The notes under the pieces were generated by a model. It made no database searches and was not told the origin of the DNA. It saw only the letters and a program-made list of their open reading frames with translations. A stretch of DNA of 8,091 bases from Phototrophicales bacterium. GTDB taxonomy: Bacteria; Chloroflexota; Anaerolineae; Aggregatilineales; Phototrophicaceae. Numbering within the stretch: position 1 is the first letter of the stretch; the number at the start of each line of letters is the position of its first letter. The translations under genes and the position numbers were made by a program. The DNA lies in assembly GCA_002794515.1 (NCBI GenBank), contig PGTJ01000103.1, positions 1 through 8,091 on the forward strand, written 5' to 3'. Positions 1-5,655 of the stretch are shown here, in pieces.

Positions 1-678
1 GGCGAGTCCGGTGGGGCGATTAACGAATATAACCGCGCCCTTGAATTTGCCCGTGTTCGTGGGGATAAACAAAATGAGGCGCTGATTTTATATAAATTGG
101 CATATGCCCAATTAGATGAGGGCGATACCCAAACTGCTATTGATAATTGGGAAGAGGCGCTCAAGATGTTCCGCGCTCAAAATCGGCGTGATTACGAAGG
201 GCGTACGCTCGGCGCGTTGGGTAGTGCCTATGGGGATTTGCGCCGTTGGGCAGAAGCGGTGAATTTTCATACATCGGCGTTGTATGTCGCCAGAGAGAAC
301 AAAGATAAAGAAGAAGAAGCCTTGCAACTCACCAGTTTGGCATATGCCGCCAACCAAGCGGGGCAATTGGGCGAGGCGTTATTGCGCTATCGGCAAGCCT
401 TGCACTTGGCATATGTGTCGGATAACGCCGATAACATCGTCAGTCTGGTGGTCGAAATGGCACGATTACTGCTCCAAAGTCGGGCATATGTTAATATCGC
501 CGATTTGGTCGTCACCGATGCCCTCAAATACGACCCCAACGACCGTGACCTCAAGCAACTCAAGGAACAAATTATCACCGAAAAGCAAATCGCCACAGAG
601 GAAGGCAAAAAGCTCAAACCCGTCAATGGTAGCGCCGAACAATATGCCTATAACGCTTATCAATTGCTCGAAAATTAG
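1..678 (+). CDS. TPR-repeat protein, 3' end (5' truncated)
   Basis: The frame is open from base 1 to a TAG at 676-678, giving 225 residues of a longer protein whose start lies outside the window. The sequence is made of helical hairpins with roughly 40-residue spacing. Clear repeat units begin near residues 33 (LAYAQLDEGDTQTAIDNWEEAL), 73 (LGSAYGDLRRWAEAV) and 113 (LAYAANQAGQLGEALLRYRQAL), with a more divergent one near 153. This matches the longer TPR variety (TPR_12-like), in which Ala/Gly/Tyr positions pack the helices. TPR arrays are protein-interaction scaffolds; the partner cannot be told from this fragment. The last 50 residues are charged and not repeat-like. A PII-like gene follows after 15 bases and is probably cotranscribed. 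An internal TTG at 97 could be mistaken for the start, but the repeat pattern continues upstream of it. Confidence 0.9.
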   Translation, partial: GESGGAINEYNRALEFARVRGDKQNEALILYKLAYAQLDEGDTQTAIDNWEEALKMFRAQNRRDYEGRTLGALGSAYGDLRRWAEAVNFHTSALYVARENKDKEEEALQLTSLAYAANQAGQLGEALLRYRQALHLAYVSDNADNIVSLVVEMARLLLQSRAYVNIADLVVTDALKYDPNDRDLKQLKEQIITEKQIATEEGKKLKPVNGSAEQYAYNAYQLLEN

Positions 679-693
679 GGATGTGGATCATCG

Positions 694-1026
694 ATGAACT
701 TTTCGCGGGTTTATATTGTGACCACGGTTACTCAAGAACATATCGAGGCAATCCTGAACGCGATTGCCTCGGTTGGCGGGGGGGTGATTGGCAATTATAC
801 GCACTGTGCCTTCACCCATAGTGGATTCGGGCGCTTTAAGGCGCTCGAAGATGCGAACCCCATTTTTGGCGAAAAAGGGCAGATTAATCAATTCGATGAA
901 TGGCGCATTGAGACGTTTTGTGAGCGCAAGGTTGCTAAAGCCGTTATAGCGGCGATTAAATCTGTTCATCCCTATGACCAGCCAGTGATTTATGTGTTGC
1001 CGTTGTTGGATGAGGCAGATTTATAA
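694..1026 (+). CDS. PII-like / NIF3-insert (YqfO, COG3323-type) small protein
   Basis: A 110-residue protein matching the PII/CutA-like domain that is inserted in YqfO/NIF3 proteins and also exists free-standing (COG3323 family). Seen directly: an N-terminal beta strand (YIVTTV), a helix, GGGVIGNYTHCAF, then GFGRFKALEDANPIFGEKG, then an E-x-R-I-E strand, and a C-terminal HPYDQPVIYV block that corresponds to the family's HPYEEP signature. The length is normal for the stand-alone form. The domain forms compact ferredoxin-like trimers in relatives; the ligand or target is unknown, and old annotations as a cytochrome or divalent-ion protein are not well founded. The start is ATG 694. The only purine-rich stretches upstream (AGGG at 677-680, GGA at 685-687) are badly or weakly spaced, so translation may depend on coupling to the TPR gene. 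Its TAA lies one base from the end of the convergent DinB gene. Confidence 0.85.
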   Translation: MNFSRVYIVTTVTQEHIEAILNAIASVGGGVIGNYTHCAFTHSGFGRFKALEDANPIFGEKGQINQFDEWRIETFCERKVAKAVIAAIKSVHPYDQPVIYVLPLLDEADL

Positions 1027-1027
1027 C

Positions 1028-1483
1028 TTAGCGGATCTTTTTAATTTCAAAATCGGCATGTAGATAGATATACATCAGCCAGCCTTTGACCGTCAAATCG
1101 CCCCAATCGTTGTGATGGATGGTCATTTGGGGGGCGATATTGGCTTGAGATAATCGCTTGGCTAAAGCGATGGTCTCGGCGCGTGTCTGACGCATGAGCG
1201 GTAATAAATCATCCCATGCTGTGTCTTTGGATGGACGATAGGGCATATATTCGGGTTCGCCTGCGGGTTCACCGAGTGCAATCGCCAGTTTCTTTTGTGA
1301 CCAAATCTCGATGCCGATGATATGTGTCCATAGGGCATGATACTTGTCTGTTGGGGCGGCATGAGCGCGTTTTTCGATGCGTTTCATGCCTGTTTCGAGC
1401 ATGGCAATCAGGTCATCATATGAGCGATTTTGGGTGCGCCCATTCACCCACCAACGGGCGATGGGGTCGAAGGGAAAAGTCAT
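1028..1483 (-). CDS. DinB-fold family protein
   Basis: A 151-residue, mostly helical protein that resembles the DinB/YfiT four-helix-bundle superfamily (DinB_2-like). Members bind a metal through histidines, and some act as thiol-dependent transferases. Visible features: an N-terminal region rich in aromatic residues (RWW at 10-12), a W-T-H-I-I-G-I-E-I-W segment with His54 in the place of the first metal ligand, a long helix at 88-112, and a C-terminal helix YLHADFEIKKIR with His142. Where the family often has H-x3-H, this protein has H142-x3-E146, so the metal site may use Glu or be altered. The start was set at ATG 1483 because a strong GAGAGGA lies six bases upstream; a TTG at 1498 would place that ribosome site inside the gene. 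It diverges from the PyrK-like operon. The substrate is unknown. Confidence 0.65.
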   Translation of the reverse strand: MTFPFDPIARWWVNGRTQNRSYDDLIAMLETGMKRIEKRAHAAPTDKYHALWTHIIGIEIWSQKKLAIALGEPAGEPEYMPYRPSKDTAWDDLLPLMRQTRAETIALAKRLSQANIAPQMTIHHNDWGDLTVKGWLMYIYLHADFEIKKIR

Positions 1484-1489
1484 GAAGTG

Positions 1490-1496
1490 TCCTCTC
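1490..1496 (-). promoter_or_regulatory. Ribosome binding site of the DinB-fold gene
   Basis: Read on the minus strand this is GAGAGGA, six bases before ATG 1483. It decides between ATG 1483 and an in-frame TTG at 1498 that would give five extra residues, in favour of the ATG. Confidence 0.75.
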
Positions 1497-1503
1497 AAAT
1501 ATT

Positions 1504-1532
1504 TTCGTTTTTACGCCAACATGCCCTATAAT
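1504..1532 (+). promoter_or_regulatory. Promoter of the PyrK-like/PyrD-like/FHA operon
   Basis: A perfect -10 box TATAAT is at 1527-1532. The -35 position is poor (TTCGTT at 1504-1509 with a 17-base spacer shares only the first two bases with TTGACA). Transcription would start near 1539, leaving a leader of about 20 bases that holds the ribosome site GAGG (1547-1550), eight bases before ATG 1559. A weak -35 suggests low activity or need for an activator. The -10 box overlaps the one used in the opposite direction. Confidence 0.5.
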
Positions 1533-1556
1533 AGTAGTGAGAAAACGAGGATACAA
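1528..1556 (-). promoter_or_regulatory. Divergent promoter of the DinB-fold gene
   Basis: On the minus strand TTGTAT (1556 to 1551) is followed after exactly 17 bases by TATTAT (1533 to 1528), which differs from TATAAT in one base. Transcription would start near 1521, about 38 bases before ATG 1483. The -10 shares five bases with the + strand -10 box, so both directions appear to use the same A/T core. Confidence 0.4.
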
Positions 1557-1558
1557 GC

Positions 1559-2296
1559 ATGAAACAATCAGAAGCCATTATTGAGCGTGTGCGCCGAATT
1601 AATCCCGCTTATCAACATCTGGAATTGGCGGTCGATGATACCCTCAGTCGCATCAAGCCCGGTCAATCGTTGTTGGTCAAAACAGGGCGCGATTGGCATC
1701 CCTATTTGCGTGTGCAATGGCATCCTGTGACTATCGCAGGGGCGAAGTTGGTCATCGAACGTCCCGCAGGCGAGCATTACGATGTGGGGCAAGTGGTGGA
1801 TGTGTTGGGATTGGTTGGGCAACCGATTCGCTTTCGGCGTAATTTACGCAATGTGTTGCTTGTGGCATACGATACCCCGCCCACACCCATATTGATGACC
1901 ATCCCGTGGCTGATGGGCAATAAGGTGAGCGTTACGCTGGTGTTATTGGGGACCGCCCGCCAGTATGATACCGCTCATCTCAACCCCGAAGTAGAAGTGA
2001 TTAAAGGGGATGATGACCTCAATTGGCAAAATCAGGTCATGACCGTTGGCTGGGCAGATCAAGTGTTGGCGGTGGTCCATACTGATGATGAACTCGGACG
2101 CTTCAAGAAATTGGTGGCGCGGTTTGAAGAACGGCGGGCGATTATCCCACAAAATTATTTGTTTGGCATCTTCAATGGCGATTTGCCGTGTGGTGTCGGG
2201 GCATGTCATGCGTGTATGCTCCAAACGCGACAAAGCTGGTCGCTGGTATGTACCGATGGTCCCGCGTTTGATTTAACACAAATCACCTTAGACTGA
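1559..2296 (+). CDS. PyrK-like [2Fe-2S] flavoprotein subunit, lacking the NAD loop
   Basis: A 245-residue protein with the layout of PyrK, the electron-transfer subunit of class 1B dihydroorotate dehydrogenase: an N-terminal FAD-type beta barrel (about 1-93), a Rossmann-like middle (98-190) and a C-terminal [2Fe-2S] domain. The last is convincing: Cys211-x4-Cys216-x2-Cys219-x11-Cys231 within CGVGACHAC and VCTDGPAFD, which match PyrK closely. Two functional motifs are altered. The FAD motif, normally R-P-x-S-I, reads HPVTI (55-59). The Gly-rich NAD(P)H loop (GGGxGxAP in PyrK) is replaced near 102-112 by VAYDTPPTPIL, which has no glycine. So an iron-sulfur cluster is expected, FAD binding is uncertain, and NADH use is unlikely. 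A PyrD-like gene follows after 13 bases, so a two-subunit complex is likely. Start ATG 1559 follows GAGG by eight bases. Common annotation would be dihydroorotate dehydrogenase electron transfer subunit, but I do not think that activity is safe to assign. Confidence 0.8.
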   Translation: MKQSEAIIERVRRINPAYQHLELAVDDTLSRIKPGQSLLVKTGRDWHPYLRVQWHPVTIAGAKLVIERPAGEHYDVGQVVDVLGLVGQPIRFRRNLRNVLLVAYDTPPTPILMTIPWLMGNKVSVTLVLLGTARQYDTAHLNPEVEVIKGDDDLNWQNQVMTVGWADQVLAVVHTDDELGRFKKLVARFEERRAIIPQNYLFGIFNGDLPCGVGACHACMLQTRQSWSLVCTDGPAFDLTQITLD

Positions 2297-2309
2297 GAGA
2301 CGGCATTTT

Positions 2310-3257
2310 ATGGCGATACAAATCACCCGAACAGGCAAAAATACACTCATCCTCGAAACACCTGTCATGCCCGCGGCGGGGACATTCGGTTTTGGTGATG
2401 TCTACCGTGACATCATCAATTTCGAGAAATTGGGGGCAATCGTCACTAATCCTATTAGTTATGAACCACGCACTGCCGCACATGGGGCGCGGGTGATTCG
2501 GTTGGATTCGGGTGTCCTCATCCATACTGGTTTGCCGAATTTGGGGATTAACAAGGTGTTACGCAAATATCGCACCTTGTGGACAATGCTCCCCTTGCCG
2601 ATTATCATTCACCTAATCGGTACAACACCCGACCATGTGCGAAAAAGCGCCGCCCGTTTGGATGAAGAGGAAGGGGTCGATGCCATCGAACTCGGTTTGA
2701 ATGATGACATCAGCCAAGATGTCGCCGCCGATCTCATCCACGCCGCCACATCGCGCACCGAAAAACCGGTGATGGTGCGCTTGCCGACCACCGATACCAT
2801 GAATATCGCCAAAATCGCCATTGAAGAGGGTGCAAGCACCCTTGTCGCCTGTTCTGCTCCGCGTGGCACTGCCCGCGATCCGCGCACAGGGCATATGATG
2901 AGCGGGCGCATTTATGGACCTATCATCAAACCGATGATTTTGCGGATTGTCGCCCAACTCGCCCAAACATTTGCCGATATTCCCATTATTGGCTCTGGTG
3001 GCATTCATACCCCACAAGATGCGCGAGATTATATCCATGCAGGGGCGCGTGCTGTTCAGGTCGATACGGTGACATGGATACAGCCGCAACTTTTGGAGCA
3101 TATCGCCCGTGATTTAGGCGGCTGGATTGTCACCCGTGAGAGTGGTGCGTTACCCGATGAATGGCATCCGATGATGGGCGATACCGAGAAAAAACGGCGG
3201 AATCAGCCCGACATCGGTTATGATGAAGATGAGTTGATGGATAAATTACGGCGATGA
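2310..3257 (+). CDS. PyrD-like FMN-barrel protein with a lost dihydroorotate active site
   Basis: A 315-residue TIM-barrel protein of the dihydroorotate dehydrogenase class 1B fold. Family landmarks are present: VMPAAGTFGFGDVY (19-32) for the usual PASGTFGFG-x-EY, GAIVTNPISYEPR (42-54), GLPNLG (74-79) for GLQNPG, YGPIIKP (202-208) for SGPAIKP, the phosphate-binding IIGSGGI (226-232) and GARAVQVDT (245-253). The catalytic parts are not. NISCPN, with the catalytic base Cys, reads GLNDDI (129-134). The flavin-contacting Lys after IV becomes Asn47/Pro48. The substrate Asn of MLNxIGL becomes Ile71. The Lys of VKLSP becomes Arg157. The Asn of the INT motif falls at ACSA (180-183). The segment after the Cys site is also shortened. 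FMN binding looks possible, oxidation of dihydroorotate does not. A second pyrD elsewhere in the genome would be expected. The start ATG 2310 follows GAGAGACGG; the TGA overlaps the FHA start. Confidence 0.8.
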   Translation: MAIQITRTGKNTLILETPVMPAAGTFGFGDVYRDIINFEKLGAIVTNPISYEPRTAAHGARVIRLDSGVLIHTGLPNLGINKVLRKYRTLWTMLPLPIIIHLIGTTPDHVRKSAARLDEEEGVDAIELGLNDDISQDVAADLIHAATSRTEKPVMVRLPTTDTMNIAKIAIEEGASTLVACSAPRGTARDPRTGHMMSGRIYGPIIKPMILRIVAQLAQTFADIPIIGSGGIHTPQDARDYIHAGARAVQVDTVTWIQPQLLEHIARDLGGWIVTRESGALPDEWHPMMGDTEKKRRNQPDIGYDEDELMDKLRR

Positions 3258-3946
3258 ACGACACGCACAACCCGCCCATGTTGGCAAAATTGACATGGGT
3301 CGACCCCGTTAGCGAAGCCATCAAGACACATATTTTGCTCGAAGGGGCGACTGTTACACTCGGTCGTTCATCAGAAAATGACATCGCTATCTTAGATAAA
3401 CATGTCTCGCGTCGCCATGCCGTGATACGCTATCATGATGGGGTATTCACTATCGCCGATTTAGGCAGTGTCAACGGGACATTTGTCAACAATCGGCAGG
3501 TGATAGAACCGTTTCCCCTGTTCTTCGGCGACCAAATTCGGCTTTATGTGCCACTGCTCACCTATACATCTGCCACACCGTTAGAGGCGCAATTGGCGCA
3601 AGAAATGGGCAATATCACGGGCGGTATGGCATCTATCGGACGGGGTAAATTGATTATCACCACAGGCGCACAAGAAGGATTGGTCGTGCCGTTGGTGCTG
3701 GATAGCATTTTGGTTGGACGAGCTGTGACCAATGCCACATGGGAGATCAGCCTACAAGATACGGCGGTATCGCGCCCACATGCCCGCCTGCAACGGGTGG
3801 CGGATGGTTGGGTGATCATGGATATGGGCAGTGTGAATGGCACATTGCTGAATAATAATTTTCTCACCCCACAAACCCCGTATGCTTTGCATGATGGAGA
3901 TATTTTGGTGATTGGTCAGACGACCCTGTTATATCGGGCGGGATAG
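3254..3946 (+). CDS. Twin FHA-domain protein
   Basis: A 230-residue soluble protein built of two forkhead-associated domains, which bind phosphothreonine peptides. The first has Gly37-Arg38-Ser39, Ser52-x2-His55 (VSRRHA) and Asn74 (DLGSVNGTFVNN). The second has Gly155-Arg156, Ser173-x2-His176 (VSRPHA) and Asn195 (DMGSVNGTLLNN). All phosphopeptide-contacting positions known from the family are intact in both copies. The linker at about 105-130 is rich in Gly and small residues. There is no signal peptide or transmembrane segment. It begins inside the PyrD-like gene with a four-base ATGA overlap, so translation is probably coupled and the product is likely to work with that complex or be controlled together with it. 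A later Met9 is a possible start, but the overlap favours Met1. No Ser/Thr kinase is encoded in this window, so the phosphorylated partner is unknown. Confidence 0.92.
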   Translation: MNDTHNPPMLAKLTWVDPVSEAIKTHILLEGATVTLGRSSENDIAILDKHVSRRHAVIRYHDGVFTIADLGSVNGTFVNNRQVIEPFPLFFGDQIRLYVPLLTYTSATPLEAQLAQEMGNITGGMASIGRGKLIITTGAQEGLVVPLVLDSILVGRAVTNATWEISLQDTAVSRPHARLQRVADGWVIMDMGSVNGTLLNNNFLTPQTPYALHDGDILVIGQTTLLYRAG

Positions 3947-3949
3947 CAT

Positions 3950-4816
3950 CTAAGATTGCTCCAATGCCGATTTGATCTGGATAAATTCTTCCATAAACGC
4001 TCCCGAATCGGTGGCAACTAACACCCCTGTGAGTTTATTAATCACCAATTCGCCCAGATGATTGATGAGATGATTAATCTGCTGGCGCATGATCGCCATG
4101 ACATCTTCCCACATGACATCTTCGGGCAATTGCGGTTCGCGCAGGCTACGGGTGCTTTCTAAATATGCCATCATCGGCTCGACAGAAGGAAACACCAATT
4201 TGCCGGGCAAATCACAACGCATCACCCCATAAAAATAACGATGCAAATGCCGTGTGCCGTTTTCGAGGGCAAAGCGCTCGCTGGATGGGCTGGGGGGTTG
4301 GACTTGCATCGCCCCAGCTCGCGCCAATAACACCACCGCACGGCGCATTAACACCTTGAGTTCGGGCATATTCTCGGCGCTGTTAGTGGCTATCAGCAAC
4401 ACCCCTTTGGGTTTGAGGACACGCCGAAATTCTTGTAATCCCGCATCAATATCCGATAGATGATAAACCATATGATTCGCCATGACCACATCGAATGCGT
4501 GGTCTGGAAAGGGCAATCTGAGCGCATCGGCACGCGCTACATGACCGATGGCGGGGTGTGATGCCAACATGCCCGCCGATAGGTCGATGCCAATATAGTG
4601 CGATTGTGGTGCGATGTGTCTTAACGCCTTGTAATAACTGCCCACGCCACTCCCAACATCCAAGACCTTTTCGTCTCCGCGCCATTTGATGTTGCTCAAC
4701 ACCCATTCGACAAAGTTATTTTGTGGAACGGTGTATTTCTCGTGAATTTCTTGGCGAATACGTAAGGCTTCGTCTGTGGCGTATTGTTGGCGTACAAACT
4801 CGACACGAAAACTCAT
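3950..4816 (-). CDS. Class I SAM-dependent methyltransferase (Methyltransf_11-like)
   Basis: A 288-residue protein with a Rossmann-type methyltransferase core. Motif I is VLDVGSGVGSYY (51-62), followed by the acidic end of strand 2 in GIDLS (76-80, Asp78 expected to hold the ribose), then RADALRLPFPDHAFDVV (95-111) with the adenine-side Asp97, and HMVYHL...EFRRVLKPKGVLLIATNS, the usual UbiE-like block. After the core, about 120 residues form a helical C-terminal region likely to set substrate choice; it gives no recognisable signature. The substrate is unknown. Start ATG 4816 is preferred over a TTG at 4825, because AAGG (4830 to 4827 on the minus strand) stands ten bases before the ATG but only one base before the TTG. 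The stop lies three bases from the FHA stop, with no room for a separate terminator. The 83 bases upstream are A/T-rich and may hold its promoter, but I see no convincing -35/-10 pair. Confidence 0.9.
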   Translation of the reverse strand: MSFRVEFVRQQYATDEALRIRQEIHEKYTVPQNNFVEWVLSNIKWRGDEKVLDVGSGVGSYYKALRHIAPQSHYIGIDLSAGMLASHPAIGHVARADALRLPFPDHAFDVVMANHMVYHLSDIDAGLQEFRRVLKPKGVLLIATNSAENMPELKVLMRRAVVLLARAGAMQVQPPSPSSERFALENGTRHLHRYFYGVMRCDLPGKLVFPSVEPMMAYLESTRSLREPQLPEDVMWEDVMAIMRQQINHLINHLGELVINKLTGVLVATDSGAFMEEFIQIKSALEQS

Positions 4817-4899
4817 AATGCCCAAACCTTCATCTATGGGTGGATATAACTATAGATTAGCCTAATGCACACATTTATGCAACCATAAAATCAACATTT

Positions 4900-5571
4900 T
4901 TAGGTGTTGGTATCTTCATATTCAAAGTAATTTCGGCGTGTGGTGGGCGATTGATATTGATAATAATCATTTGGCACAGGTGGTGTGTTATAGGGTGTGA
5001 GTGGGCGTTGGCGCATCACACGGCGGTTATATGGGCGGATGAACAGGACATATAATAACAAGCCGATCGTCCCGACAATCATTGCGGTGGCGCTACCCCA
5101 GATGGCGGCGACACCCACACGTTCCCAGTTCGGTGTGAAGGTTGTGGGTGCAGTATTTTGTGCAATGGATGTGGTCTGATTGCGTTGCAAATTTTGCCCG
5201 CCATATTCCAATACAGCTAATTGGCTGGTCGTGCTAAGTTGAGCAATCATATTTTCGGTGGTCGTTGCCCGATATTGCACACTATCGACAAAAATGGCAT
5301 ATTGACCATCGGGCAAATTATTAAAACATACCAACCCTTGTTCGCGGGTTGGCGAATTTTCTAATGTGGCAGTGCCAATCACCACGCCGCGCATATCATG
5401 CAAACTGACGATAATCCCCGATTGAAGCAATGGTTCACCAGGATCGCGCATCATATTGCCATTATCATCTTCATATGCCCGCACACAAAATTGACTATTG
5501 CCCTGTTGTGCATGGGTGACGGGGATGATGGTCGCCATGACAATGATTAAAAATAGTATCCATTTGCCCAT
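4900..5571 (-). CDS. Secreted membrane-anchored protein with SdrD-B-like domain
   Basis: A 223-residue single-pass surface protein. Residues 1-21 form a signal peptide ending at AHA-like THA-Q. Residues 27-120 form an SdrD-B/Cna-B-like beta-sandwich that starts with Cys29 and an EF-hand-type calcium loop (Asp35, Asn37, Asn39, Asp43, Glu46 in DDNGNMMRDPGE), with Cys82 in CFNNLPDGQYAIFV. A Thr/Asn-rich stretch leads to a transmembrane helix at about 154-178, followed by basic RPYNRRVMRQR and a cytoplasmic tail to residue 223 rich in Pro and Tyr (six Tyr after residue 190). So the domain sits outside and the tail inside. The next gene upstream encodes a larger protein with the same domain, with cysteines and calcium loop at the same offset, so they are related partners. 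AAGGA lies eight bases before ATG 5571. The function is probably structural or adhesive; the ligand is unknown. Confidence 0.75.
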   Translation of the reverse strand: MGKWILFLIIVMATIIPVTHAQQGNSQFCVRAYEDDNGNMMRDPGEPLLQSGIIVSLHDMRGVVIGTATLENSPTREQGLVCFNNLPDGQYAIFVDSVQYRATTTENMIAQLSTTSQLAVLEYGGQNLQRNQTTSIAQNTAPTTFTPNWERVGVAAIWGSATAMIVGTIGLLLYVLFIRPYNRRVMRQRPLTPYNTPPVPNDYYQYQSPTTRRNYFEYEDTNT

Positions 5572-5583
5572 GATGTATTTCCT

Positions 5584-5597
5584 TTATTCATGAATAA
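5584..5597. promoter_or_regulatory. 14-bp perfect palindrome, possible operator
   Basis: TTATTCATGAATAA equals its own reverse complement. It lies 13 bases upstream of the start at 5571, touching the ribosome site of the small surface-protein gene and just beyond the stem-loop. It could bind a dimeric regulator or merely be chance in an A/T-rich gap. No second copy was noticed in the window. Confidence 0.3.
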
Positions 5598-5602
5598 TAA
5601 CG

Positions 5603-5626
5603 TAAGGGCGCAATCTTGCGCCCTTA
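5603..5626 (-). terminator. Stem-loop terminator after the LysM gene
   Basis: A perfect 10-bp stem (TAAGGGCGCA / TGCGCCCTTA) encloses a four-base loop, with six consecutive G/C pairs in the middle. On the minus strand the stem is followed by CGTTATTATT, a T-rich but interrupted tail. It lies 30 bases after the LysM gene stop. Termination may be partial, which would allow some read-through into the downstream surface-protein gene. Confidence 0.65.
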
Positions 5627-5651
5627 TATCACGATTTTATATGGATGAACA
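5623..5651 (-). promoter_or_regulatory. Weak candidate promoter of the small surface-protein gene
   Basis: On the minus strand an extended -10 form TGATATAAG (5631 to 5623) has TGTTCA 17 bases upstream (5651 to 5646), matching the -35 consensus at three of six positions. It overlaps the terminator stem, so transcripts would start inside the hairpin. This is tentative; read-through from the LysM gene is the alternative. Confidence 0.2.
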
Positions 5652-5655
5652 GGCT

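Noticed and set aside
97..348. Exact 12-base repeat TTGGCATATGCC at 97-108 and 337-348, with further CATATG copies in the same gene
   Set aside because: The copies are 240 bases (two 40-residue TPR units) apart and encode the same Leu-Ala-Tyr-Ala helix position, so protein repeats explain them.
2310..3257. Straight annotation as catalytic dihydroorotate dehydrogenase (pyrD)
   Set aside because: The catalytic Cys and the main substrate- and flavin-contacting residues are replaced, so only the fold is assigned.
3930..3970. Possible bidirectional terminator between the convergent FHA and methyltransferase genes
   Set aside because: AGCATCTAAGATTGCT could pair only with a bulge and a one-base loop; no stable hairpin with a T-tail is visible.
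4817..4825. TTG start at 4825 for the methyltransferase
   Set aside because: The AAGG would be only one base before the TTG; ATG 4816 has acceptable spacing.
4826..4899. Promoter for the methyltransferase in the A/T-rich gap
   Set aside because: A minus-strand TATAGT (4854 to 4849) exists, but the nearest -35-like TTGCAT is 22 bases away, too far for a confident call.
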